Shown here: piece after piece, positions 38,601 through 52,019 of the stretch
Position numbering within the stretch: the stretch's first letter is position 1
Layout of the letters: every line of letters begins with the position of its first letter
Source of the DNA: Formicarius rufipectus
Taxonomy: Eukaryota > Chordata > Aves > Passeriformes > Formicariidae
NCBI GenBank assembly: GCA_013399695.1
Contig: VXAU01004757.1
Span: forward strand, 461,277-525,276
DNA: 64,000 nucleotides
Direction of reading: 5' to 3'
The notes under the pieces: generated by a model
What the model was told of the DNA's origin: nothing
What the model saw: only the letters and a program-made list of their open reading frames with translations
The model's database searches: none
Made by a program: the position numbers and the translations under genes

Positions 38601-41600
38601 TCTTCTAATTTTCACTCCATAAAAGTCTGCAGTTCATGGAAAAAAAGGAGAAGAAGGAATAATTGAAGAGCACTGCTCATTTGAAAGTCTTAATATTTCT
38701 CAGAGATTGTTAAGCTATTCTGTATCTCCTCAAAAGAACACTGGAAAGAGGAGGAAGGGTAGAAATAAGCACTTTCACGACATCATGACTGATGGAGGAC
38801 CAGGAATTCAAAACCAGAGATCTCTTAAGAACAACCCAACAAACAGGAATCTTAATAGTTTCAGATTTCTGGAAGGGAAGCAGGTGGAATGTAAAACATA
38901 TTCTGGTTTTGGCAAGGGAATGAAAGTACTGATACTGACCTTGAAAGGCTCATCTCTGGAAGTTGGAGGCATTTTGTGTTATTTTCTGTTATGCTGAGGA
39001 GAAAAGAACAAATACAGGAAGCTTGACGAGGCAAGCTCTTTAATCTGAATTAAAGCTCAAATCACTGAAGTTGATTAATATCTTTGCACAGATAGAAAAC
39101 AGAAATTGAATTGATTTTATGCAAGTTCATTTCATCCCAAAGTGAATTTTTCCAGCTATGTCACTTTGTTCAGTGCCATCTTTGCCACTTTAACTGTACC
39201 ACTATGAGCAATTATCTGGTTCCTTGCTGCTGATGGGCATGTTTTGTCTACACAGTAACATTTCCAAACATCCCTCCAAAACTAAAATGAGCTTGTTACC
39301 AGAAAACACAGTATTTCTTCCATTTTGTCTTTACAGAAGCAGTGCAAAGAAAGAATGCTTCCAGTTTCACTCTGCACTTTCATAATGAGCACACTGGTTA
39401 TCAGAGTGGGAACGCAGAGTACAACTGCTGTTGGGAACGGCATTTTGACCCATATTATTCTTCCATGCACCACAGCAGCATAGCTATTTTATGCTCTCTG
39501 AGGAAAAGGGCAAACATTCCCGTGTTCTCCAGAGCTGCAAGAAGAGAATCTGAAGCCAACGGCAAACTCTGATTTTCTCCCAGCAGAGATTTTCCCAACT
39601 AATTCTCATTTTAATCATGCCTGGTATTTCCTAATTTTTAATTATTTTTCAATTTACACCTGTCTAATGTCAAAGAAATGCTAGCTCCCTTCCCCATCTG
39701 CTGTTCTTTAAGCCACTGCACAAAAGGCACTGCTTCAATATATTTAACCTCTGGGCCTACAGCAACTGCAGAGAAGCACAAGATAGACATAAAGCAGTAA
39801 AATATTTGTAACTAGCTTTAGAGACATCCTTCAGATCTTTGCACGTAGCTTTGTGCTTCTTTGCTTTCTATGGACAAATTAGGACTGCAGCCATCTTCCA
39901 CACACAGTTACTTGGGGCTTTGCACCCAAAGCTCCAAGCCACTGGAAGCAAATACCCTTAAAGATGTGCCTGCAAGGCTGAACACAGCATCCACCCGAAA
40001 GAGGATGTGAGTGAGGGAAAGGCTGGGAGGCCAAGTGATTGCGCCACGGGGTGGGGCAGCACACCTTAGGTGAAGTCCCCGTAGCCCCAGACAGACAGAA
40101 GCATCACCTGATGCTGCGTGTGGCTCATCACAGCACAGTCAGCTTGTCTGGGAACACGAGTGACAGTGCTGCACTTGAGCAAGAGCTGTCTGTCTGCAGC
40201 TTCAGAAGCCACCAGAGTGACAAATGAAGGAAAGAATAGAGGAGGCTAAACCCCTCTTACCTACCTGCATTTCATTTTCCATATCCGATATAAATTCTGA
40301 CAAAGAACACCTGAGTAACTTCTGTTTAAGCAACTCAGACTATCATTTAATTCAGGGAGGAAGAAGAACAGATAACAATCAAAATACGAGATAATTTTTA
40401 TTTTGATCTTTGAGGAGCACAAGACACAGAGTCCCTTGCTCCTTAAGCATGAAAGAACAACAGAATAGTTTTCTTGCTCATAAGTCCAAGGCAATTTTCT
40501 ATTCTCTTCTGTTAATTGTTTATTGATGTCCATGCTCAAGCTTCCTTTGTTTTTGAGCTTAAATTTATATCTGGTACACAGGGACAGATTTACCACTTCT
40601 TCCTCCTGTCTGCAACAAGTTCCAAGAACTGTCTCTGTCCCTTGGCGTTAACTCTTCCTTAAAAGTAACCCATTATCAAAGGCATCCAGTATTTCAGCTA
40701 AACAAGTTAGTTGTTCACCTGGTATTTTCAATAGACTTTTCTCATATTTACATACGTATTATACTTCCTCTAACCTCCTTCACCATATCAATACACTGGG
40801 GACAATGAGCTTTAGAGGTAGTCTGGCTGTGGAACTGGTTAAGTTCTGTCACCTGGAAACAAATGCAAGAATTCCCCTTCTGCATTTACTCTGTGTTTAC
40901 CAGTACTGGTTTCTATTGTGATTAGAGTAGTTGGTGCTGGAAGATCACTACTGGAGCCATGGTAAGGCCTTGCTTCTTTAGAAGTAGCATTCTGGTTTTC
41001 TGGTAGGGTGAGGTATTGAACTTAGGGGTATGCTAGTCACCTATGGCTCTTCTGTGTTGCAACATAACTAAGGATTAGACATTGATCCTTTTGTCTTGCT
41101 CACTTTGATAGATCAACCCCATATACATCCAGGATCAGAAGACTTCTTCAATAGCAAAACCCCAGAAAAATAAACATAAAACCCCCACAACAACAAGGCC
41201 AAAACCAAAACCACCACCACAGAAAACCCACACTGAGACTCACAAAGTTTTTACATGATATTCTTCTTAATCCACTTTAGTTTCCTTAAAAACAATTGTG
41301 ACATTGAATGACTCATTTTGTGGAATCATAAAGCATAGCACGAAGAGATTATTTTATGTAAGAACTCTCCCATTTCCAAAGGTTGAAGTGAATGCTTTCT
41401 CCTCCTGCAGCCTTTCAGTGCATATCTGCAAACAGAAAGTGTGCCCTCCCAGTCCTGTGCCTGCTCAGGACTCCCCAGGAGCTCCCTAGTGAGGGCATCC
41501 AGTACTTGTTCATGAGATGAATGGACTTCATGTTTCCAAGAAGGCTCTCTTTAAAAGCTTTTATTTGCTTGTTAAGTAAGACATTTTTGTACTGTTATCC

Positions 41601-42779
41601 CTGCTGAAATTGATGTGGATGGAATCAGGCAGACAGCACATGTTACATTACATTATGAGGCTTAACATTTCACTAATTGCATTGACCTACTTCTGTGAAT
41701 CACAGATTATTCTCCTGCTCATAAAACAAATTTGATTCCTTTACAAAGTTGTTCATGCAATGTGATACTATCACAAAGGACCACAAGTGGCTGAAACCTC
41801 GTGATTTAACTATCCAAATGTAAGCAGACAGCATCTCCAGTTTTCATCAATACTCTAACCACATGCACAAGGCGAGGAACAAAGCTCTCTTATCTTCTGC
41901 AATTTGTACCCAGATATTTATTTCTTAACTCTTCCTTCCCTTTTAAGCAGATATAACAAAGCATTAATTGAAATAAGAAAAGCAGCTGATCAGCTCTGAC
42001 TTGGCCATGTGGTTTTTCAATTTCGTGACAAGCTTCTGCAGGAAATGTGAAACAAGGCATCAGTATAGAGACCTCAAATGGGTATGGGTCAGCCATCAGC
42101 TGACATATCAAGGACATCCATTCAGCATTTCTAGACTGAACTGCATCTTCTGAATAGATGGGTCCTCCAGCTATTCATCAAAAATTTTTCTTTAATGTCA
42201 TGTATGATGTAACTCCATATGAGCTGGAAAGAGCATCATTGCTCCTCCTTAATCCATTGCACTAAGACAGAGAAGCTATTACAGAAAACACATTCTATAG
42301 GGTAACTGGGTTTTTATTACCTTTGCCAGTTTCTCATAAATCAAAATGTTAAGATAATGCAAATAGTCTGCCAGTTAGCTCAGGACTGAGCATTACCTAC
42401 ACGAAATGCTGAAGCAAATGCACTAGGAAAGGTAATTCCAAACGCTTCAACTAAATAAGCCATATGGTCCTGCCCAAATTCTCAATTGCAAAACTAGCAC
42501 CTGAGACAAGAGCCCACTCAAGTTAGCATAAGTCCTTACACCGTCTTCACTGGACTTTGGTTTAGAGTCTTTCACATAAAACCACCTGCATCTCTGAATG
42601 TTCCTTTTTATGAATAAAGGCAAGAGATCATTTCTCAATATGAAGAACTGTTTAACAGACTGAGGATTTTTTTACTTTCACTCTCTGTGTAGTAATTTGA
42701 AGATGAACCTTTCAGCAGATGCAGAAAAGCTCCTTGCTGCTAGAGGAGGGAAAAAGCCATTCACATTATCAACTAAACT
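35671..42779. other. Non-coding region
   Basis: No exon is supported. A hairpin-like inverted repeat is at 36115-36150. An A/C-rich simple stretch is at about 41155-41230. Open frames are short and unrecognised. Confidence 0.6.
36115..36150. repeat. Inverted repeat with nested arms
   Basis: AACAAAGT (36125-36132) and ACTTTGTT (36139-36146) are perfect reverse complements around a six-base loop. Outside them GAGT (36115-36118) and ACTC (36147-36150) pair as well, leaving a six-base bulge. The result is a compact possible stem-loop. Confidence 0.65.
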
Positions 42780-43450
42780 TAAAAGCCCCAAATTGCAGGC
42801 TTATCTGTAGTTGATTGCTTATCTAATCTGCTATGTTTCAAATCTCATTATTGCTTGTATAATGATCTCATTGATCATTAAACATCACCTTTTACTAGAG
42901 CTCCAGCAACGTTGGAAGAATATTTGATAAGATCGATAATTTGAAATGCATTCATGACCATTCTGCATACTTTTTACAACATATTATAAAGTAAGGGAAT
43001 ATGCATGATCAAAGTAAGCTGCACCTGTAGGAACATGTTCGTATTCACAGAGATAGTGTTTTTAAATACACTTAATCTTTTTTGTATTTACCTCTTAAAT
43101 CAGAAAGCAACAAGAACATTAATAAAAAGTTTGAATGTGTAAACTTTTATGTTTAAAAATATTAAAATGTATTTAAAACAAACAAACGAACTGGTACTTT
43201 TAATTCTTCCACAGCCTTTCTTTGATCAAAAGTGTTTATAAACTTAAGCTGCAGAAGTCAAAGGTTTGGGTTGTCTGAAAGTGTCTTTTTCTGTCTGAAT
43301 TTACTGTGTGCTAAAGAAGGCAAATTGCTGGGCATTATTATATAAAAATATAAAAGGCCAAGTGTTTTTGTTGCATTTGCAGGTCTAACATTTTACAGGC
43401 CTAATATCTCTCATTAAGTGGACTAAAAGTTTTGAAACTTGTAATTATTC
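42780..43450. other. AT-rich stretch with homeodomain-like TAAT palindrome
   Basis: At 42860-42880 TAATGATC and GATCATTA form a perfect 8-base inverted repeat with a five-base spacer. Further TAAT/ATTA words surround it. Clustered TAAT sites in long, repeat-free AT-rich DNA are typical of conserved developmental enhancers, but they also arise by composition. No coding frame is present. Confidence 0.3.
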
Positions 43451-46400
43451 ACTTCCTTTATATTATATTAAGTGTTAGTTTGTTCAAGTTTGTAATAGCA
43501 GCATAGCACTGTAACTTAAAGAAAAAAACAAGGCAGGGATGGCATGAGGAAATTTTTGAGGAAATTTTTAAGGAAATGAACATGATGATTATTTAAACTT
43601 CTGACTTGAGTAGATTTATTCTTCTGGACACAGAAGTAGATGCATTAACTGAGGGTTACCAGGCTCAGTGTGGCCTCTGGAGCCAGCTCCTCCTCTGAGG
43701 ACACCAGTTTGAATCCCAAGGAACTCGCTGTCACTGTCTGAGTGTGCTCGGCTGTGGCAAAATGAACCTCGGGAGTAAAGGGGGTGGGGCCAGTTCCACG
43801 CACACTGTGCCTCACCTAAAACATCCATTGCGCAGGCTTATCCCAAAAATCTTCGTTCACGAAGTCCAGCCAACAATAACAACCAGTCTCAGTAAGATAG
43901 TCATGTTTCAGGCAGCACAAAAGTCAATGGCCCTTAAAAGCCTGGTTGGAATTTCCCATCCAGCAGGGAAAATCCTGCATCATGGTCATGTACATACTCC
44001 CATTTCAGCTCTGGCAAGCTGGTCTCTTGCTGTTCCCGAAGTAAGACATCAAGAATTGTAGGTGTTTTTACCGGCACAAACAGTAAACAAGCCATCTTAC
44101 CACAGAGACGCACAACAAAACACAGGCAACAGCATGAGATATCACTTTTTCTTTTTCCAAATCTTCTGCTTAACTATTAGTTCTGGGGTGCAAGGTGGAG
44201 CAGAAACTGTGACAGAGAGATGGGGAAGGTCTGGCAATGAGTCAATAGCCAGAGTGATCCCACAACACTTGGGAATCACAGGGCAGATCTGCCCTGGAAT
44301 GTATTGAACCCCTAACAGCTTGTGAATGCTCTGAAAGGGACATCTGCCAAGATAAATCTTGGATTTAAATTTAATCCAAGTGACTTCCTCTGCACTTATC
44401 TAGGGCTTTTGAACTGAGAGGAGAGATGCAGTGCTTACCGAGAAAGGAGATGTTTCATTTAATGTCTTCACTTTCCTGTATAAAAAGGACAGAAAACATC
44501 CTTTCACTGACCTGATGACTCTAACGCAATTGCCAGACACATCTGCAAAGCTGTCCACAGGGCTCGGCTGACCACAAGAAGTCTGGATGTTGCTCTGTGA
44601 CCAAAGGGTAAATCGTCAAAAGGCAAACTGCTGAGCTGTAGGACACTTCACCACAGGTCCTTCCATTAAAAGGCCTCTGCTTATGGGCAAGGTGTCAGAC
44701 ATGAACAGATGCCTCTGCACCCAGGTTTTATACACACTTCATTTAATACATCATGATCTTGACTGGTTTGTTCTCCCAGCTCTGAAGTTTCCAGTGGTTG
44801 GACAGAGGTGAAAGACATTTTAAGCAAAGAGGCTTATGCAACAGATTGATACACAGTCCCAGCCTGACCACTTTGAACTGGCTGTTCAGAAAATTTTTCA
44901 TGACAGCACCGGCAGTTGCAGGCCAAAAGGGTGAAAGAAAGGGATGTTTTAATCTGTAAGAAATCATCAACAGAGGAAACCAAGGTTGCACCACTTCAGT
45001 GCATCACTAACTTCATTATTTTAAACTTTTATCACTTCCTGTTTTAGAAAGCACAGAAAGTTATTTGATCATTCACATGCGCATTGAGTAGAATCTGGCA
45101 GAAAAGGAGGATTACTTTTTCTTCAGGAGAAGAAACCTAACCTGATCTTGTACAGAGTTGCAGACACTGAAGTAATAATAGGTGCTCCCAAGCACAGCCT
45201 CTGTAAATCCCACCGTTTCTATAACCACACTCTCCCCCAGAGAAGCACTGAGAGGAGGGATTAACATCTGTTCCCAGTGCACAGCCTGAGTACAACTTCC
45301 ACCAGATGGGGACCACGTTACCCATTCAAATCATGAAGTTAAAAATTTGGTCCCAGCACAGTTCTGCCACAGGTTGGAATTATTTTCTTCCTGACTTACA
45401 TTAAAGATTTTCTACAGAAAAAGGGGAAAAGGGATTTTGGTACCTTGTCAGTCGTTGAAGTTGAACTGTAGCACAAAGTAGCTCTTGTGTTTCACACCAA
45501 CTCAATTAATGAAATGCCTGAATTGAAGGTACAGTTTTAACTCATTCAATACCTCACATAGAAAGTAAAAGCTGGATTACCACTGTTTTAACCAGTGCTT
45601 TAACATGTATTATCACTGGCAACCTTGCCAGGGTAGGAGTAAACTGCTGTCTGTTGGAAACAATTCCTGAAGAACATCTTCTGCTTCCCTCTGAGAAGGC
45701 TGAGAACCAGATCCCACAACACACCACTGTGTTCCACACACTCTGCTCCAACTTAAACTTCTGAGTCTCTTAAAATCTTGCAAACACTTGTAAAATAAGT
45801 TTGTTTTAAATTCCATTTACCCAAGCACCATATATATTCCTTTAGTTTTCTGCTAAAGAAATGAGGAAAATGTCTCAAACTGCTTCTCTGCAACTGAAGG
45901 AACCATTGCACCCCATAGAGGCTGTTTATTCAACAATCAACAAAAACTGGTGATATATGGTAATATTTAAACCACTTAAAACTTCCCTTTTTGGGATGTA
46001 CTTGAAACCACCATCCCTAAATTGACATGTTGGAGAAAAGGAATGTTAAAGGGTAAGTCTGCAGCAAAGGCAAATCCAAGAGCATGGAAGTACCACCATT
46101 AGGGTAAGCTTTGGCAGTTTGGTTCACCTCTCAGATTACAATTAGAAGACATTTTGGGGTTCTTTTTGTAAATTTTCTGTTAGCCATAAAGGCCGCTGGT
46201 GATTGAGAAGTCAGCTGTGGACTTCAGGGAAAAACACGTATTGCATGGGAATGAGTTGACCTGTGGCAAATGATTAATAGTGTGAACTACAAGAATCTGG
46301 CACATCCTTATCCCAAGGGAGAATTCTTTGGCTAGCACCACTCCCTGCACCTGTGGAAAACACCCACAACTGTTTTATTTATACAAAGTGAATGAGGCCT

Positions 46401-49400
46401 CACAGCAGATTTGCGGGATGCACATCAGACCTTTCCTCTTAGCATTAGAAAGCTTTGCTCTATTGCTGCTGCATTCTGGTCACACACTCAGAGGAAAGCA
46501 AAGCACAGAAGCATTGAATGGACTTTGCTAAGGCCAAAGTACAAGAGAAGAAGAAAAAGAAAAAACAGACATAAAAGCACAACGTCCACAACAGATAAGA
46601 AGCAGTAACATCACAGAGCCCTAATTTCTAATGTGCATTACTCATGGACAGGCTTTGCACAAATCCTCTTCACACTTCTTCACTGATAAGAAAGAAAACT
46701 CAAAACAAAAAACCCAAGCTAACTTAAATCACACTTTGTTCTTTGTGTAAAAGTGATATTGCAGCTATTTAAGGCATTGCTTTAGAATTAGATCAGACAT
46801 TGTGGGGCTTCACATTAGTCAGAAATAATCCAAGACATTTCTCGGCTTGTTCTACACTTCTTACATTTATTAAAAAAATACCCATCATCTGACTCAGCTC
46901 ACAAGTGCCTGTCTTTTTAAAATTTACTATATATTTTTTAAATGGAACATCAAAGTATTTCTTGTCTTTGAACACAAGCCGAAAAACTCCAGGACACAAT
47001 CTACTATGCTAGTTCTAAAAGTCACCAAACTTGCTTGTTATCTGAGAAAATGATGCATTTGCTGTGTATGTGCCTGTGTGTGAGAGGAGAGAAAGAGTGA
47101 GTAATGAAGGCATACTTGTCATGGGGAGTGGTTTGCATATTAATAAACAGGATTTGAGCTTATAAGCCTTTTCCACTGAGGTCGGCACAGAGGGATCGTG
47201 TGCTCTGAGGAAGGGACCACGTATCACTACACCACAGTGAGTTCTGTTTCAGCTTCCTTTACTGCCTCAGCTTGGCTCCTCTCTTCCCCCTTTCTTCTTC
47301 TGATCCTACTCTGCCATTCCTAGGGCTACTCTTACAGTGGCTGTGTGGAGATTAGTTTCATCATGTTATGTTATGTGTATAACAAGTACTGAGAGTATTT
47401 AATTTTTACTTTTTTTCTTTGGGTTATTCAGCATGGGTCTTTGAGTAGTGCTACTGGCATAGAGAGGGATAACCAAGAGCTCTACGGGGTGTAGCAAGTG
47501 TAAGTCAAGTATCCTGCCTCTATGTCTTCTTTGCTACTTACAGGCATCTTTAAACTGCCTGCTTAAGACATCTGTACAATCACATGCACTGCTAAAATTA
47601 GATTTTACCAGAAATTATGAATTGCTTTTCTAGAGGTAAAAAATCAAATCAGTAGCCTGTTGGTACATCAAGCCCCTGTTATCTCACCAGTGCCTTATGT
47701 AATCAGTACTGAGTTACTTTGATAATCAGGCTACATGTCAGGGTACTTCCCAAAGAAAAGGACCTCAGCAAAAAGCTGGAGTGAGGAAGCTCCGTGCATT
47801 CTGCAGGCAGTTTTCAGAAAGTGAAAAATGGTTTCAAACCAATATCCCATTAGATGCAAAGGCTGACTTCTATGCATGCACTTAAATAACCAAGCCAAAT
47901 CTAGGCTAATGTCAGAGCAATTAAATGAATATTAAGCAGCACCAACTAATTCCTCTAGATCATTTTTTGCGCTGTTCTGGTCATTTTTCAGAGTCCTGTC
48001 TCTTGGTATACCAATGGATTAACACACCCTGGTCCTAATTCCCACCACCATTCTGTAGAGGAAAACCTCCTACAATTGCTTCTACTTGCTCCATTTTTCT
48101 CCTTATCAAAACTCACTTGGTTTGTTGCTGTTGATTTTTGTCTTTTACTTTAAAATTATACTGAATAGTTGTTAAGGATTTTTTTCCCCCCTTAAATTCT
48201 AACTGCTGTCATTTGCATAATTCTCCTGCACACATTTCCTCTGCTAAAAGCCATCTTTTGTTCAGCACCCATTTCAAACTACCCAAGTAAGCAAACTGCA
48301 TCTTTCCTGGGCTTCTGTATGTCTTAGACCTGTTTGTAAACACTGGTGCTTTCGTACTCAAAAGTTGTAACGTTTGTAAAGAAAACAAAACAAAAAACCA
48401 CAGAGATCTATCCTAAAGTTTACTTTTCTTTATCCTTTTGTTTTCTTTAACCCAAAATAGAACCCACCTCTCACTAAAAATGGGTACAATCCTGTAAATT
48501 ATTCCTGGCTGCAGATACACGTGTACCCAGGAGCACCATCAGATTTATTTGGATATAAACAAGACTGAAGCTCTCCAAATTTCAAGCTGAAAATGTACAC
48601 AAAGTTATTCTTAGCGTTCTGGGTTTGTGCACAAGCAAGCGTGTTAGCCAGTTGCCTTTAGTGTAGCACACACCTGAGCCACTGAGTTGCTGCTCTAATG
48701 GTTTGGTCTTTTGATTTCTGGTTGCTATCTGTCACACACAAACTTCTCCAGAGCAGTTAAAAAGCAGATGTAATTGAAGTCAGTGCTCACTTTCAAAATA
48801 CCTTTGATCAAAATCTTGCCTGAAAGTAATTACACTGCCCAGGAGCCGCTGACATACTGCTGGTGTTGGACTAGTAAGGGGCACGCCGTGCCACTGAAAG
48901 CTGTTCGCAGCAGCTGAAGGCATATACATGCTGTAAATCTCAGACAGGTGGGTTTTTTAACCCTTTTAACTGTTAGTCCAAGAAGGGGAGAAAAAAACCT
49001 GCCAAAACCTACACACATATTTTAAAGTGCCAATATTTTGGAGAACCTTGCTTATATAGAGTCCATCTGCTAAAGTTCCCACCCCCTGAAAAAAAGCTAC
49101 AATAATGAGCTGAAAAAAAATTGAAATGCCTAATTTTGATTCCTTTAGAAGTAACTAAAAGCACTGCTGGAATGACTTGGTAAAGCATGAGCATGAAATA
49201 GAATAAGAGAGAAAACAAGGGCATTCAGTTATGCCAGACAGTCTTTGTATTACATTTTGTAATTGGGTAGCAGACGACAAAGGGAGAAGGCAAAGAAAGG
49301 TACACAGAGGAACAATGGTTTGAGCTGTCTCAAACTTTCTTTAGTTGATGTTTGGCAACAAGAAAAAACAAATGTGGGAGGCCAGCCTCTGTAACTGTAT

Positions 49401-51960
49401 GTCTTAGGTAAACAAGCACTTTTTTTGTGTGCCCAGGTACACTGGGGCAGAGCAGGGAATTAGCAATGGGCACTGTCCCAGAGCCAGACTCTACCTGGTG
49501 TTTCCATGAACAAAGATGAAACTGGCTGCAAACTGCTGCTTAGAAAGTATTTTCCTATTAAGTGTAGGACACACAGGTTAGGATTTTACATACCAACCAG
49601 TTTGGGACCATAACTCCTGGAGTCTGGACATTTACCACTTATGGCCAGGTTCAGGTGATCCCCAGACTTCTGGCTGCATGTTGATCAGGGTTGTAGGTCC
49701 ACGTTTCCCAGCACTTCTCAAGAAAACTAGCAATACCTGAAGAGTGCTTTAGCAAGCTTCTGGATCATCTCAGGCTCATTCTGGCTGTGAAAACAATTCC
49801 AAAATACCTGAAAATACTTGGAATCTGTGTCCCAGCCCACTGTACTGGTGCCGCCTGGGCAGGGTGGGAATGTGTTAAGCATCCTAAGGCAGATCAGGAG
49901 GACACCAGGAATTTGTGAGCAGTGGGTCATGCTGGAGACCGCTGCAAAGTGAATAAAACATTCCCAATTCAAATATATACAGGCTACAGGGGTCATATGT
50001 AGTGCTTAAAAGCCTAATTCTTTTACACCTGTAGTTTTATTTTTAGTAAATTGTAGAGTGGGTTCACAACATGTGGCAATTCAAGAGCAAAGTAGTTTAG
50101 AGTAGCAGAGGGAAGGATAGAACATTTGTACTCCTCTTTGTACAGATATACACACACATCCTGACATGGCTGAGACAGAAAAAAAAGCTCCTTTTTTTAG
50201 ATCCAAGTAAAGATGTTGGGTGTCCAAGACAACAATTATAGAAGTTCCTATGCTGAACAAGAAAACTGTGCTGTCCTGTCATCAAACAGACATGAAATCA
50301 TCCTGGCAAAAGCAATAGCTGCCTTGGGAGAGCCAGTTAAACAACTTAATACACAGTAATGCCACTCATAGCCGAGCTCTGCACTTTGTAGGAATATTGT
50401 AAAGTAGTGCTGATTCATCTGAAGACTACAGAGACAGATGGAAGGCATGAATTTTACAGGACTGATTTGCTCTGGCAAGAATTAAGATTATATATACTTT
50501 TTTTTCTACCACAAAATGCTTCAGGAAATTCTTAAAACATCTGATGAGGAAATGACAAATAGTTTTTCCTGAGAAATTATTCTAACCACTCCTTTGTCTG
50601 CATCTTTCCTGAAATCTCTCCTCTTGTGATTTTATTTACCAGTATTCCATGGTCTCGGGCTTGCAATTCATTCTTCTGAAGTTCATTACAGCTTGGGAGG
50701 CTGCACAAAACAATTTCAAAAGTTATTTACATAAATCTGGGATGAAATAGATGCAAATCAAGCGAGTGAGGATCAAAAAGAAAGCAAACTCATCTAAATG
50801 GAAGAGCCTGGCAAGTCAGGCAGAAGGAGCATGTGCTGATGAGGTAGCTCAGCGAAGTCCTGTTTGTCACCCACTCTTTGTACCTGCTGACATTTAAGAG
50901 CTCCCTCACTCACTTCAGTTCAAATGAATGGGATGAACTTCAAATATCCCAGTTCTTATGAGTTTGACTGCAGTTGCCTGGGGGGCAATCACATGAAGGA
51001 CAGGGTCTACAAAGTCAGCTTGGAGAAACCCATTGGGCCCCAGTGTTCTCCTTCAACAACAGTCTTGACAGTCAATACCCATTCATTGTCCACTCACTTT
51101 TGAAAAAGCCCTCTCAGAATAAGTATTCTCCTTTTTCACTGATGCATTGTGGGTTTTTCCTAAAAAGCCAATATTTTTTAAAAGTGGGCTTTTTTTCCTG
51201 TGTTCTTGAAGGATTTTTCTAAAGCTCTGATTTTCCACATCAGCAAACCAAGCCTGGAGCTTCCTCAGACAGGTAATTGCTTTAGTGACTCCTACAGCCC
51301 CCTTTTTAAAGCCCACATATTGACAGATCAGGCCTTACTCATCAGGTCACTTAACATACACATAATCATTATTACTACTCAACAATCCCACAGTAATGCC
51401 TTTAAACTTCTCATTTTAGGAGGTTGATTTCTCCCACAGGCCACAAATAAACGGTATGCTGGGTAAAGACTTACAAAATCCTCCTGAAATATATGTATGT
51501 TCTTTAAGTCATGCATATATCTTAGTCTGAAAATCATGCTAAGAAATATCACACCACAACCATTATATTTGGAATTTGTAAATTCAAAACTCAGCCTACA
51601 TCAAATTGCATAAACACTGACTTCAGATGATTTGTGTATAGAAAAGGGTGTGCAGATTTTTTCTCTTTTCTTTCCAAGGTCCATGTTGCTACCTGGCATA
51701 GAAAAACAAGAGATGAAACTATAATGTTTATTTTCTATAACTGAGTCAGAGTGTGAAAAGAGACTATCAATTTTCAGGTAGAGAGTTTATGTCAGACAGA
51801 GTTGACAGGAAATAGAATTACTTATTGGTTTTGATTTTATTATCTGTCAAAACAGACTGCTGTGGAAATCTTTCATTGGAAGACCTGCAGTTTTCCATTA
51901 ATCTGCCAATATTCTCTAATCCTTCTCTCTCAAAAGATGTGCACAAAATGTCTTATTTTC

Positions 51961-52019
51961 TTTGCCAAAAAAACAAAACAAAACAAAAAAAACCCACAAA
52001 AAACCCATCTTTTGGCAAA
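51961..52019. repeat. CAAAA-rich tract between 10-base inverted repeats
   Basis: TTTGCCAAAA (51961-51970) and TTTTGGCAAA (52010-52019) are perfect reverse complements. Between them is a 39-base spacer of CAAAA and AAACCC units. Confidence 0.7.
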
